NCBI RefSeq assembly: GCF_004364325.1
Contig: NZ_SOCP01000019.1
Span: 124,001 to 188,000 of the forward strand
DNA length: 64,000 nt
Origin: Actinophytocola oryzae
GTDB taxonomy: Bacteria > Actinomycetota > Actinomycetes > Mycobacteriales > Pseudonocardiaceae
Direction: 5' to 3'
This document shows positions 24,325-33,533 of this stretch, piece after piece. A program made the position numbers and the translations under genes. A model generated the notes under the pieces. That model saw nothing but the letters and a program-made list of their open reading frames with translations. It ran no database searches and was not told where the DNA came from. Within the stretch, counting starts at the first letter, position 1; each line of letters starts with the position of its first letter.

Positions 24325-26556
24325 TCAGCCCTCACCTTCCCAGACCAGATCGTTCGAACGTGTCTCGACGCCGTCGGGACCCGTCACCGTGACCCACACG
24401 GTGTAGCCCGCCTCGTGGTAGGCGAACTGGTCGGTCACGCAGTAGCCGGTTTCGTCGGTCGTGCAGGTGCCGCCGGGGTTCTTGTAGTCCGGATGGGTCG
24501 AGTGCGGCATCAGGTCGTACCGCGTGTTCGGCTGCATGCCGACGAGCTCGACGTGCATCCAGGCGCAGTCGGGGTCGGGTGAGCACCATTCCTGGGTGTC
24601 CGGCCCTCTGGTCAGCGTCACGTGTCCGGCGGCGGGCGGCGGGGTGCCGTCGACGGTGACCGACGCGGTCTCCCCGTGCAGGATCGTGCCGTCCGGCAGT
24701 CTGCTGTCGGTGCGCACGGAGAAGGTGACCTGCCCGTTCGCCGGGATCTGGTCGAACTCCACGACCGTCTCCGTCGTGTACTGCACCGGCACACCGGTCA
24801 CGGTCACCACGTGGTGCACCAGCGCGTTGCCGTTCAGGTCCGGTGGGGTGAAGGTGAAGCTCGCGTGCCCGGTGGCCGGGTCGTAGCCCGGGTCGAGGTT
24901 GGTCGGCGCGGCGGGCGGTCCGCCCGCCGGCGCGAGCGGGGTCACCGGGTTGGACGCGGCGCCGGGGCCCGCGCCGACGGCATTCACGGCGTTGACGGTG
25001 AAGGTGTAGGTCGTGCCGTTGGCCAGGCCGGGGACGACGCTCGTACGCGCGTCGCCGGGCACGGTGGTCTCCCCACCCGCCCACGTGACGCGGTAGCCGG
25101 TGATCGGGGACCGGTTGTCCTGCGCCGGGTTCCAGGTGACGGTGGCCGACGCGTCACCGGCGGTGGCGTTGACGGCGGTGGGCACGCCAGGAGGGCTCGG
25201 CGGCACCACGGGTGGCGGAGGCGGTTCCTCCTCGACGACGGGTGGCGGCGGGGGTTCCTCCTCGACGGGTGGCGGCGGGTCCTGCCGTGGCGGCGACTGC
25301 TGTTGCTGCGGCCCGTTCTGCTGCGGCTGCTGGGTCTGCGGGTTCCGAGGTGGCACCGGGTCCCGCACCGGCGGCTCTGTCAACTCCGTCCCCGGTTTGG
25401 GCGCGGCGAGCGGGGCGTCCGGGTCCTGACCACCGGACGGCTGGACAGACCTGTCCTTGCCGTCCTCGTCGCTGATCGGGACGTCGGTGACGCCGCCGTC
25501 CTTGTCGACCACCACGACGTGTCCGCCCTCGGCACCGTCGACGTAGATGCGGTCGTCCTCACCCCGGGTCAGGCGCGGGTCCCCGCTCTCGGCCGGGATC
25601 TCCTTGCTCTGCCTGTGTTTTCCTTCTCTGTCGTAGACGGACAGGGTGCTCGTGGTCAGGTTCACCACAGCCACGACCGATCCGGTGGACACCGGACCGG
25701 CGTACTCGCCGTCGTCCAGGTCCACGGTCACCGGCTCCTCCTGGCCGAGGCCCGCGGTACCCAGACCGGCGTCGACAAGGTGCATGCGCTGCCCGTCGAG
25801 GATCGCGATCCGGCCACCCACCTCGGTACTGGCCAACCGTGCGTCGTCGGCGACGTCCACCCCGAGCGAACGCGGCTCACCGAGACCGTCCTTCTCCACC
25901 ACCTGGAAGGTGTCCTCGCGGGCGTCCACGAACACCACACGCCTGCTCACAACCGACAACCCGCCAGGATGCCCTTTGGGCAACAGCACCGGACACGACA
26001 CCTGGACAGCGCCTGCGGGCAGCTGGCACAGCAGACCAGCCTTGACGCGCGGCAACCACACGGTGCCGTCGCGAGTGGCGACCGGGGTGCCGACCGGCCC
26101 GCCCAACGACAGGACCAGATGGTCGTCGCCGAGCCGGACGATCTGGCCGGTCTCCCGGTACACCAGGTACGGCCCGCCCGCGGTCTCGACCCCGACCGGT
26201 AGCTCCCGGGACGGCGTGACCCTGGAGTCCTCCACTGACAGGCTCGACTTCCCGAACTCCGTGATCCGCGAGTCCCCCACCACGTAACCGCTGGTGTCCC
26301 CCTGGAAAACCTGATCACCGGCGTTGCCCGGCACCCGACCGCGTGCGTCCACATCGCCGGTCGAACCGTCCACGTGGAACACCGACTGCAACGACGAGTT
26401 GTACACCCAGTGACCCGGCAACAGGAACTGCACGGCCGACACGGGATTGGTGCTACCGAGAACCGCCGCGGCCACGCCGGCCACACAGGCCAGTACGACG
26501 GCCACGACCGGCAGGCGGGCGCGCAGCGACCTCCCGAGCACCGCCTTGTCAGACAT
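24325..26556 (-). CDS. Membrane-anchored protein with propeller-like and fibronectin type III domains
   Basis: About 743 residues from the ATG at 26556. A basic start and a hydrophobic anchor (about residues 13-37) place the rest outside the cell. Residues about 45-370 hold repeated beta-strand blades (for example GDSRITEF, YLVYRETGQIVRLGDD, RIAILDGQRMHLVDAG) that look like a propeller. A Gln/Pro-rich stretch with runs such as EEEPPPPPVV follows (about 400-495), then a clear fibronectin type III domain (about 498-590; PSPPGVPTAVNATAGDAS, SPITGYRV, LANGTTYTFTV) and a second Ig-like domain with four cysteines. Function unknown; a role in binding or wall contact is inferred. No ribosome-binding site is clear. 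Confidence 0.75.
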   Translation of the reverse strand: MSDKAVLGRSLRARLPVVAVVLACVAGVAAAVLGSTNPVSAVQFLLPGHWVYNSSLQSVFHVDGSTGDVDARGRVPGNAGDQVFQGDTSGYVVGDSRITEFGKSSLSVEDSRVTPSRELPVGVETAGGPYLVYRETGQIVRLGDDHLVLSLGGPVGTPVATRDGTVWLPRVKAGLLCQLPAGAVQVSCPVLLPKGHPGGLSVVSRRVVFVDAREDTFQVVEKDGLGEPRSLGVDVADDARLASTEVGGRIAILDGQRMHLVDAGLGTAGLGQEEPVTVDLDDGEYAGPVSTGSVVAVVNLTTSTLSVYDREGKHRQSKEIPAESGDPRLTRGEDDRIYVDGAEGGHVVVVDKDGGVTDVPISDEDGKDRSVQPSGGQDPDAPLAAPKPGTELTEPPVRDPVPPRNPQTQQPQQNGPQQQQSPPRQDPPPPVEEEPPPPPVVEEEPPPPPVVPPSPPGVPTAVNATAGDASATVTWNPAQDNRSPITGYRVTWAGGETTVPGDARTSVVPGLANGTTYTFTVNAVNAVGAGPGAASNPVTPLAPAGGPPAAPTNLDPGYDPATGHASFTFTPPDLNGNALVHHVVTVTGVPVQYTTETVVEFDQIPANGQVTFSVRTDSRLPDGTILHGETASVTVDGTPPPAAGHVTLTRGPDTQEWCSPDPDCAWMHVELVGMQPNTRYDLMPHSTHPDYKNPGGTCTTDETGYCVTDQFAYHEAGYTVWVTVTGPDGVETRSNDLVWEGEG

Positions 26557-26712
26557 GGCCACACGGTAAAAGTAATCGGTTGGCGATGTCCAACTTCCGG
26601 TATGACACCTTGATGTCAGACACGTCGACCCCACAGGAGAGGAGTGGGGCGGCGACCCGCGGAGGACGACGAACGCCTGGCAACGCATGCCGCTGGAGTC
26701 GTCGCCTGAGCG

Positions 26713-27306
26713 CTAGAAGATCACGAAGGGTAGCGCCACCCAGGCCAGGCCGAGGCCAATCGCCACGCCGTAGGCCACCCAGCGCCAGATCGGCTGGCGC
26801 TTGATCAGCCACAGTGACGGCAGGAGCCCGGCGGTCACGACGAGGTTCGACGCCACGGCGAGCAGCGAGTACGTCTCCGCCAGCGTGGCGGCCAGTGTGA
26901 CGACTGTCACGACGGTCAGCGCGAGGCTCGCCGCCGTGACGGTCAGCCCCGTCAGCCACGGCACCGGTTCCACCGGACGTGGCGGGCGGGGCGGCCGCTT
27001 CGGCCGCAGGACCGGTTCCACCGTCGACTCCGTGCCCGACAGCGGGTCGACGTAGACCACGGAGACGCCGAGCGACTGCGCCACCCTGCCCGCCAGCTGC
27101 AGGCCGCGGCGCGACACCACCGACCCGGCCGCCGCGCCTGGTTCGGCGCGGCCGACGGCGGCAGCGACCTTCGCCCACTCGTGCAGGGCGTCGGTCAGCT
27201 CGGTACCGAGCGGCAGCCGGTCCGGCTCGGTGACGCGTTCGCCGTCGTCGTCCTCGTCCACCAGGACGGCACGGTCGCCGCTCGCACGCAACTGGATCCC
27301 CGACAT
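26713..27306 (-). CDS. DUF2537 membrane protein
   Basis: A 197-residue protein. The N-terminal half (to about 110) is soluble, with a helix-rich part (TELTDALHEWAKVAAAVGRA) and a proline/arginine linker (PKRPPRPPRP). Three to four hydrophobic helices follow (WLTGLTVTAASLALTVV, LLAVASNLVVTAGLLPS, WRWVAYGVAIGLGLAWVAL). The topology and location beside the TrmH-like gene match the DUF2537 family of actinobacteria, where no function is known. The ATG at 27306 sits after GGAG; a GTG two codons earlier is also possible. The gene is 15 bases after the methyltransferase. Confidence 0.75.
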   Translation of the reverse strand: MSGIQLRASGDRAVLVDEDDDGERVTEPDRLPLGTELTDALHEWAKVAAAVGRAEPGAAAGSVVSRRGLQLAGRVAQSLGVSVVYVDPLSGTESTVEPVLRPKRPPRPPRPVEPVPWLTGLTVTAASLALTVVTVVTLAATLAETYSLLAVASNLVVTAGLLPSLWLIKRQPIWRWVAYGVAIGLGLAWVALPFVIF

Positions 27307-27321
27307 CGACACGCTCCGAAA

Positions 27322-28107
27322 CTACCGACCCGCGCCCAGCGCGTAGAAGGCGACCGCGCCGGCGGTCGCCACATTGAGTGAGTCCACGCCACCCGACATG
27401 GGGATCCGCACCGCGACGTCCGACGCGGCCACCGCTTCCGGTGTCAGGCCAGGGCCTTCCGAGCCGAGCAGCACGGCCGCCTTGTCCGGCATGGCCACTG
27501 AGGACAGTTCGACCACACCGGACGGCGTGAGCGCCATCACCGTGAAGCCGTTGTCCTGCAACAATTTCAACCCGTCCGGCCAGGGCGTGAGTGTCGTGAA
27601 CGGCACGGAGAGCACGTGTCCCATGGAGACTCGCACACTACGCCGGTACAGCGGGTCGGCGCAGCCGGTGCCGAGCAGCACACCGTCCACGCCGAACGCG
27701 GCGGCGTTGCGGAACAGCGCGCCGAGGTTCTCGTGGTCGCCGACGCCCTCCAGCACGACCAGCCGCCGCGCGCCGTCGACGATGTCAATCGCCGCCGGCG
27801 GTTCCGGGCGACCGGCCATTGCCAGCACACCCCGGTTGAGGTGAAAACCAATCACCTCCGCCATGATCTCGGCCGTCGTGACGTACACGGGCGCGTCGAG
27901 GTCGTCGATCGGGAGGGTCTCCAGCTTGCGCCGCACCCCCAGCATCGACCGCACGGGATAGTGGGACGCCAGCATGCGACCGACGGCGATGACCCCTTCC
28001 GCTATCACCAGGCCGAGCCCGCCAGGCCGGTCGGGCCTGCGGTCGGCGGTGCGCAGGAAGCGGTACTCGTCGAGTCTTGGGTCGTTCGGATCGGTCACCT
28101 CGAGCAC
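27322..28107 (-). CDS. TrmH/SpoU-family RNA 2'-O-methyltransferase
   Basis: About 261 residues. The SPOUT knot motifs are clear: ENLGALFRNAAAFGVDGVLL (motif 1, with the conserved Asn and Arg), LLGSEGPGL (motif 2) and IPMSGGVDSLNVATAGAVAF (motif 3). The N-terminal 110 residues form the substrate-binding domain. It should methylate a ribose in rRNA or tRNA using SAM; which nucleotide is unknown. The start is most likely the GTG at 28107 (GGAAG nine bases upstream), giving the family start VTDPNDPRLDEYRFLR soon after; the frame is open to 28167. Confidence 0.9.
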   Translation of the reverse strand: MLEVTDPNDPRLDEYRFLRTADRRPDRPGGLGLVIAEGVIAVGRMLASHYPVRSMLGVRRKLETLPIDDLDAPVYVTTAEIMAEVIGFHLNRGVLAMAGRPEPPAAIDIVDGARRLVVLEGVGDHENLGALFRNAAAFGVDGVLLGTGCADPLYRRSVRVSMGHVLSVPFTTLTPWPDGLKLLQDNGFTVMALTPSGVVELSSVAMPDKAAVLLGSEGPGLTPEAVAASDVAVRIPMSGGVDSLNVATAGAVAFYALGAGR

Positions 28108-28297
28108 CCCGACATGCTTCCACACGACGAGAACTTCACTCGCTGGTGTTACGTCACCTAAGCGCATGTCTTGCTCTGCGTAACAACGGCTCGCGATCGA
28201 TGCACCTTTTTGGCCCCTAGCAACGACCTTCGGGCATATGTCACGGTTGACGTTCCGCGCGCACGCCGAACAGCTCGGTTCGGCCGGGAGGGGCGGT

Positions 28298-29797
28298 ATG
28301 GGTCAGGACATCGCGACCGAGACGTTCAACCGCTCGGATCGCCAGCAGTACCGGTTCAAGGTCCAGCGTTGCCTGGACGCCCTGGCGAGAATGCTCACCG
28401 AGGGCGGCTTCGCCACCTCACCACCGAAGATCGGCCTCGAGGTCGAGCTGAACCTGGTGGACGACGGCCTCCAGCCGGCCATGGCCAACACGGTGGTACT
28501 GGAGAAGCTCGACGACCCGTCGTTCACCACGGAGCTCGGACAACACACGATCGAGTTAAACGTGCGGCCCCGACCGCTCACCGGGGTGAACGCACTCGAG
28601 CTCGACGTGGAGCTGGGCGAGTCGCTGGCCGATGCCAACGCGAAGGCCCAGGACGCGGGCGCGGGCATCGTGATGATCGGCATGCTCCCGACGCTCCGGG
28701 ACGAACACCTCAAGGCGCGCTGGCTGTCGAACAACCACCGCTACGCGGTGCTGAACGAGCAGATCTTCGCCGCCAGGGGCGAGGACATGGTGCTCTCGAT
28801 GGACGGCCCGGCGATCCCGGGCCAACGCGGCGAGCGGTTGCGCGAGTCGATGGACTCGATCATGCCGGAGGCCGCGTGCTCGTCGGCACAGCTGCACCTG
28901 CAGGTGCCCCCGGAGGAGTTCGCCGCGCACTGGAACGCGGCGCAGTGCCTTGCCGGGGTTCAGGTGGCGATCGCGGCGAACTCGCCTTTCCTGCTGCGCA
29001 GGGCACTCTGGCACGAGACGCGGATCCCGCTGTTCCTCCAGGCGACGGACGTCCGTCCCGACGAGCTGAAGAACCAGGGCGTGCGGCCCCGGGTCTGGTT
29101 CGGCGAGCGGTGGATCACGTCGGTCTTCGACCTGTTCGAGGAGAACGTCAGGTTCTTCCCCGGCCTCCTCCCCGAGGTGGACGAGGAGGACCCGTTCGAG
29201 GCGCTGGACGAGGGCCGGACCCCGAAGCTCGCCGAGCTGCGGCTGCACAACGGCACGATCTGGCGCTGGAACCGCCCGGTCTACGACGTCATGGACGGTG
29301 TGCCCCACCTGCGTGTGGAGAACCGGGTCCTCCCGGCCGGCCCGACGGTCGTGGACCTCATCGCGAACGCGGCGTTCTTCTACGGCGCCCAAAGGGCTCT
29401 GGCCACCGCGGAGCGTCCGGTGTGGACGCGGATGTCGTTCCAGGCCGCGGAGGAGAACCTCTACGCGGGTGCACGGCACGCGTTCGACGCCCAGCTGTAC
29501 TGGCCAGGCGCCGGCTGGATTCCCCCGGACGAGCTGGTCCTGCGGCTGTTGCTCCCGCTGGCACACGAGGGCCTGCGGGAGTGCGGGGTCGCGGACTCGG
29601 TGCGTGAGCGGTACCTGGGGGTGATCGAGCAGCGCTGCCTGGCGAGGCGAACGGGTTCGACGTGGCAGCGGGAAGCGGTCGCCCACCTCGAGTCCACCGG
29701 GATGGACCGGGACGCCGCACTGGTCGGCATGCTGGCCAGGTACCGCGAGCTCTCGGAGGAGAACACCCCCGTGCACACGTGGCCAGCCATGGCGTGA
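28298..29797 (+). CDS. Glutamate-cysteine ligase family enzyme (GCS2 type)
   Basis: A 499-residue protein of the carboxylate-amine/GCS2 fold (PF04107). The metal/ATP-binding strand is GLEVELNLVD near residue 48, followed by LGQHTIELNVRP near 80; CSSAQLHLQVP near 195 and NGTIWRWNRPVYD near 317 are other conserved blocks. Actinobacteria use mycothiol rather than glutathione, so the real reaction is probably another amide ligation; it is not the EgtA type by sequence. The ATG at 28298 follows GGGAGGGG; an in-frame ATG at 28238 is less supported. The gene stands alone and ends at a very strong hairpin. Confidence 0.82.
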   Translation: MGQDIATETFNRSDRQQYRFKVQRCLDALARMLTEGGFATSPPKIGLEVELNLVDDGLQPAMANTVVLEKLDDPSFTTELGQHTIELNVRPRPLTGVNALELDVELGESLADANAKAQDAGAGIVMIGMLPTLRDEHLKARWLSNNHRYAVLNEQIFAARGEDMVLSMDGPAIPGQRGERLRESMDSIMPEAACSSAQLHLQVPPEEFAAHWNAAQCLAGVQVAIAANSPFLLRRALWHETRIPLFLQATDVRPDELKNQGVRPRVWFGERWITSVFDLFEENVRFFPGLLPEVDEEDPFEALDEGRTPKLAELRLHNGTIWRWNRPVYDVMDGVPHLRVENRVLPAGPTVVDLIANAAFFYGAQRALATAERPVWTRMSFQAAEENLYAGARHAFDAQLYWPGAGWIPPDELVLRLLLPLAHEGLRECGVADSVRERYLGVIEQRCLARRTGSTWQREAVAHLESTGMDRDAALVGMLARYRELSEENTPVHTWPAMA

Positions 29798-29805
29798 ACG
29801 AACAC

Positions 29806-29856
29806 GAGTCCCCCCGCTCCGGCAGTGCCGTCTGCCGTATCGGAGCGGGGGGACTC
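29806..29856. terminator. Terminator hairpin after the GCS2 gene
   Basis: A perfect 16-bp stem (29806-29821 with 29841-29856) with a 19-base loop, 8 bases after the stop codon. It lies between two convergent genes. Confidence 0.85.
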
Positions 29857-29900
29857 GCTGTTCCCGAACTGACTGCCGCTCCCACCACGAAGCGACGAGC

Positions 29901-29919
29901 TAAGGTTAGCCTAACTTAA
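29901..29919. promoter_or_regulatory. Iron box (DtxR/IdeR/DmdR1-type operator)
   Basis: TAAGGTTAGCCTAACTTAA matches 16 of 19 positions of the actinobacterial iron-box consensus TTAGGTTAGGCTAACCTAA. It overlaps the last codon and stop of the convergent MFS gene (29916-31286) and follows the terminator of the GCS2 gene. No gene start lies close by, which is unusual for this operator. Confidence 0.65.
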
Positions 29920-31286
29920 TCTACGGGCGCAAGCTCCGGCGTGACCACGGGTGCGGCACGCCGCACCCAGGGCAGGCGGGTCCTGACCTGGATCCCACCC
30001 CGTCGGGCGAGGACCAGGCCGCACACGGCGGTCGACACGGCCGCGATCAACCCACCGATGACGAACGGCGACCGGCCACCCCACTCGGCGGCCATCCAGC
30101 CGGTCATCGGCGCGCCGATCGGGTTGCCGCCGATGAACACGAGCATGTAGAGCGACATCACGCGCCCGCGCATCTCCGGCGCCACCGACAGCTGCAACGT
30201 GCTGTTGGCCGTGTTCATGAAGGTCATCATCGCCAGGCCGCACGGGATCAGGGCGAGCCCGAACGCCAGGTACGACGGCATCACGCCCGCCACGACCTCG
30301 ACCACCCCGAACGCGAACCCGGCACCCACGAGGAGCGTGAGTCCTGGCTTGCGCCGCGTGCTCCTGCGCACCGCCAGCAGCGCGCCCGAGAAGCTGCCGA
30401 CCGCCAGGAGCGTCGAGAGCAACCCGTACCCGTCGGCCTCGCGGTGGAAGACGTTGGCCGCCGCGATGGCGAGCGTGGTGAAGAACGTGAACGCGAACGT
30501 GCTCACGCAGAACACCAGCACCAGTACGGCGATGATGTCCGGCCTGCCGCGCACGTACCGCAGCCCCTCCCGCAGCTGCCCGCGACGCGAGGCCGTCACC
30601 GGAGTCCGGTGCAGCTCCGCGGGGTTCATCCGGAGCAACCCGATGATCACGGCGAGCGTCGAGACCGCGTTGACCAGGAACACCCAGCCGGTGTCGGTCC
30701 AGATGATCATCACGCCCGCGATGGCGGGGCCGACGATCCGCGCCAGGTTGAACGTCGAGGAGTTCAGCGCCACCGCGTTGGCCAGGTGCTCGCGCCCCAC
30801 CATCTCGGCGACGAAGCTCTGCCGCACCGGCGGGTCGAACGCGGTGAACAGGCCGAACACCAGGCAGAGCAGGTACACCTGCCACAGCTCGACGAGCCCG
30901 GTGACGTTCAGCAGGCCCAGCACGAGCGCACTCGTCGCCATGCCGGACTGCACGAGGATGAGGAGCTTGCGCTTGTCCACCCGGTCGGCGAGCACTCCGG
31001 CCCACAGCGTCAGGAAGAGCGTGGGGAGGAACTGCAGTGCCGCGGCGATGCCGAGTGCGACGGGGTTGTTGCCGGAGAGCTCCAGGACCAGCCAGTCCTG
31101 GGCGATCCGCTGCATCCAGGTGCCCACGTTCGACACGATCTGCCCGGACGCGAAGAGCCGGTAGTTGCGTACCCGAAGGGAGGCCAGCATGCCCCGATGC
31201 TTGACCACCGGCTTCGAGTCCTCAGCCAGCCCGGCTCGAGAGGTTGTTGGGTCTGTCGTCAGTTCTCTCTGCTGTTGTTCTGCCAC
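29916..31286 (-). CDS. MFS transporter (drug-efflux type, MarR-linked)
   Basis: A 456-residue major facilitator with about 12 helices. Visible are the TMD1 start RNYRLFASGQIVSNVGTWMQ, motif A LWAGVLADRVDKRKLL near residue 100 and the second-half counterpart APEMRGRVMSL. The type is the MFS_3/EntS-like efflux group. The GTG start overlaps the TAG stop of the MarR gene (TAGTG) and follows AGGA, so regulator and transporter are one operon; MarR partners usually export phenolic or toxic compounds. The iron box at its 3' end raises the possibility of iron-linked antisense control, which is only a guess. Confidence 0.9.
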   Translation of the reverse strand: MAEQQQRELTTDPTTSRAGLAEDSKPVVKHRGMLASLRVRNYRLFASGQIVSNVGTWMQRIAQDWLVLELSGNNPVALGIAAALQFLPTLFLTLWAGVLADRVDKRKLLILVQSGMATSALVLGLLNVTGLVELWQVYLLCLVFGLFTAFDPPVRQSFVAEMVGREHLANAVALNSSTFNLARIVGPAIAGVMIIWTDTGWVFLVNAVSTLAVIIGLLRMNPAELHRTPVTASRRGQLREGLRYVRGRPDIIAVLVLVFCVSTFAFTFFTTLAIAAANVFHREADGYGLLSTLLAVGSFSGALLAVRRSTRRKPGLTLLVGAGFAFGVVEVVAGVMPSYLAFGLALIPCGLAMMTFMNTANSTLQLSVAPEMRGRVMSLYMLVFIGGNPIGAPMTGWMAAEWGGRSPFVIGGLIAAVSTAVCGLVLARRGGIQVRTRLPWVRRAAPVVTPELAPVD

Positions 31287-31732
31287 TAATCCTGTTGGCT
31301 CGCCATCCTGTCGATGATCTCCGCCGCGCGTGAGAGCAGCTCGCGCTCCTCCCCGGTGAGTTCCGCGAGTCGCTTGTCCAGCCATGCCTCGCGCGCGGAG
31401 ATGTCCGCATGGATGTGCGCGCTCCCCTCCTCGGTGATCTCGACGATGGCCTGCCGGCCGTCACTTGGATGCGGTCGACGGCTGACGTAGCCGTACTCCT
31501 CGAGAGCAGCGATCACCCTGGTCATGGACGGGGGCTGGACGACCTCCTTGGCCGCGAGCTCACCCGGGGTGAGCGGGCCACACTTGTAAAGGCAGAACAG
31601 TGCTGAGAGCTGGGTGAGCGTGATCGAGGAGCTGGTCCGTTGGGCCCGGAGCCTGCGGTTGAGCCGCACCGTGGCCAGCCGCAACCGGCTGGTCAGGGAG
31701 CTCTGGGCTACGTCGTGCTCCACGTTCGACAC
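31286..31732 (-). CDS. MarR-family transcriptional regulator
   Basis: About 148 residues. The winged helix is clear: LTQLSALFCLYKCGPLTPGE, then KEVVQPPSMTRVIAALEEYG as recognition helix and SRRPHPSDGRQAIVEIT as the wing with the conserved DGR. The C-terminal helix pair makes the dimer. It resembles the mycobacterial Rv0880-type regulators. The start could be GTG at 31732, 31723 or 31750; none has a clear ribosome-binding site, and TACGCTAACAAT just upstream may be a -10 of a leaderless transcript. It probably represses its own operon with the MFS gene. Confidence 0.88.
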   Translation of the reverse strand: MSNVEHDVAQSSLTSRLRLATVRLNRRLRAQRTSSSITLTQLSALFCLYKCGPLTPGELAAKEVVQPPSMTRVIAALEEYGYVSRRPHPSDGRQAIVEITEEGSAHIHADISAREAWLDKRLAELTGEERELLSRAAEIIDRMASQQD

Positions 31733-31767
31733 ATTGTTAGCGTACCTCACGAGTTGAGCACCGTCAC

Positions 31768-33219
31768 TCAACTCTGGCCAAGTGCTGCCCGAATTGGGCC
31801 GATTGCGAAGTAGACCGCGAAGGCCACCGCGACCACCCACATCAGCGGGTGGATGCCGCGCGCCTTGCCGGTTGCCGTACGCAGCAACACATAGCTGACG
31901 AACCCGGCCCCGATGCCGTTGGCGATCGAGTATGTGAACGGCATCACGACGATGGTCAGGAACGCGGGCAGCGCGATCGAGAAGTCGCTGAAGTCGATCT
32001 CCCTGATCTGCGCCATCATCAGCACCCCGACGATCACCAGCGCCGGTGCCGCCGCCTCGACCGGCACCGAGTTGTACAGCGGCGTGAAGAACATCGCGGC
32101 GATGAACAGCAGGCCGGTGACGATGTTCGCGAGCCCCGTCCGCGCGCCCTCGGCGATGCCGGACGCGGACTCGATGAAGACCGTGTTGGAGCTGGAACTC
32201 GCGGCGCCGCCGGCAACTGCCCCGAGCCCGTCGACGAACAGCGCCTTGCCGGTGTTGGGCAGCCTGCCCTCCTCGTCGAGCAGGTTGGCCTCCTTGCCGA
32301 GGCCGGTCATGGTGCCGATGGTGTCGAAGAAGTCGGTGAGCACGAGCGTGAACACGATCAGGACGGCGGTCAGGATCGGGACCTGGACCCAGGCGTCGAA
32401 GTTCACGTTGCCGATGAGGCTGAGGTTGGGCGTGTCGACGACCTTGTCCGGGAGTGCCGGGTAGCCGAGGTTCCAGCCCTTGGGGTTGGTGCCCATGGAC
32501 GGCCCGGCGTCCACAATGGCCTCGAGGATGATCGCGAAGATCGTGGTCGCGACCACGCCGATGAGGATGGCGCCCTTGACGCGCTTGGCGACGAGGATCC
32601 CGGTGAGGATGAGCCCGACGACGAACGTGAGCGTCGGCCAGGACGCGATCGAGCCGTTGATCCCGAGTCCGACGGGGACCGTCGTGTCCGCCGCGTCCGG
32701 GAGCCTGCGGACGAAGCCCGCGTCGACGAGTCCGATGAGCGTGATGAACAGGCCGATCCCGACGGCGATCGCGGCCTTGAGGTTGGCGGGCACCGCGTTG
32801 AACACGGCGGTCCGCACCCCGGTGACGACGAGGATGAGCACGACGACGCCGTTGACGAGGACGAGCCCCATGGCCGCGGGCCACGACATCTGCGGCACGA
32901 TGCTGACGGCCACGAACGCGTTGATCCCGAGGCCCGTGGCCATCGCGAAGGGGAAGTTGGCGACGAGTCCGAACAGGATCGTCATCACGCCGGCCACCAG
33001 CGCCGTGACGGCCGCCACCTGGTCGGTGGGCAGCCAGTCGCCGAACTTGTCCTGGTGCGCCGGGTCGTCCGCGAAGCTCCCGATGATGAGCGGGTTCAGC
33101 ACGACGATGTAGGCCATCGTCACGAAGGTGACCAGCCCGCCGCGTACCTCGCGGCCAACGGTGGAGTCCCTCTCCGAGATCCGGAAGAACCGGTCGAGGG
33201 CAGCTGTCCTTGTCGCCAT
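31768..33219 (-). CDS. NCS2 purine permease (AzgA/GhxP-like)
   Basis: A 483-residue membrane protein with about 12-14 helices, importing adenine, guanine or hypoxanthine with protons. The AzgA-group signature regions are GGLVTFVTMAYIVVLNPLI near residue 25, FPFAMATGLGINAFVA near 88, and DFFDTIGTMTGLG with GAVAGGAASSSSNTVFIESA in the second half. The ATG at 33219 is the family start; the frame is open to 33288. It overlaps the divergent DUF2530 gene region by none of its coding bases, with a 20-base gap, so the two starts share one short control region. Confidence 0.92.
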   Translation of the reverse strand: MATRTAALDRFFRISERDSTVGREVRGGLVTFVTMAYIVVLNPLIIGSFADDPAHQDKFGDWLPTDQVAAVTALVAGVMTILFGLVANFPFAMATGLGINAFVAVSIVPQMSWPAAMGLVLVNGVVVLILVVTGVRTAVFNAVPANLKAAIAVGIGLFITLIGLVDAGFVRRLPDAADTTVPVGLGINGSIASWPTLTFVVGLILTGILVAKRVKGAILIGVVATTIFAIILEAIVDAGPSMGTNPKGWNLGYPALPDKVVDTPNLSLIGNVNFDAWVQVPILTAVLIVFTLVLTDFFDTIGTMTGLGKEANLLDEEGRLPNTGKALFVDGLGAVAGGAASSSSNTVFIESASGIAEGARTGLANIVTGLLFIAAMFFTPLYNSVPVEAAAPALVIVGVLMMAQIREIDFSDFSIALPAFLTIVVMPFTYSIANGIGAGFVSYVLLRTATGKARGIHPLMWVVAVAFAVYFAIGPIRAALGQS

Positions 33220-33239
33220 GGCCCGGTAGCCTCGCGCAT

Positions 33240-33527
33240 GTGTCCGACCCAGGGAAACCCGACGCGCGAATCGAAACACAGAAGTCACCTCCTCCGCTGC
33301 CCGAGCGCCTGCTGGCGTTGTCGCCCCTCGTCTACGTGGGCACGGGGCTGTGGCTCCTGGCGCTGTGCGTGCTGGCGGTGGGCCGGTACGGGTTCGACGC
33401 GTTCCCGCCGATCTGGCTGTGGACGGCCGCGGCGGGCACGGGCCTCGGCATGATCGGCCTTCCCATCATGGCCTGGCAGCGTCGCGCGTCCCGCCGGGGC
33501 GCGCGAGGGGCGCAGCGCAACCTCTGA
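33240..33527 (+). CDS. DUF2530 small membrane protein
   Basis: A 95-residue protein with two hydrophobic helices (LVYVGTGLWLLALCVLAVG and IWLWTAAAGTGLGMIGLPIM) and a basic C-terminus (RRASRRGARG). This matches DUF2530, a small actinobacterial membrane family of unknown function. The start is the GTG at 33240, 20 bases from the divergent purine permease; no strong ribosome-binding site is visible. The N-terminal 30 residues are polar and proline-rich. Confidence 0.8.
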   Translation: MSDPGKPDARIETQKSPPPLPERLLALSPLVYVGTGLWLLALCVLAVGRYGFDAFPPIWLWTAAAGTGLGMIGLPIMAWQRRASRRGARGAQRNL

Positions 33528-33533
33528 CCGTCC

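Noticed and set aside
28298-29797. Glutathione synthesis gene gshA or ergothioneine gene egtA
   Set aside because: Only the GCS2 fold is supported; there is no gshB or egt neighbour and actinobacteria use mycothiol.
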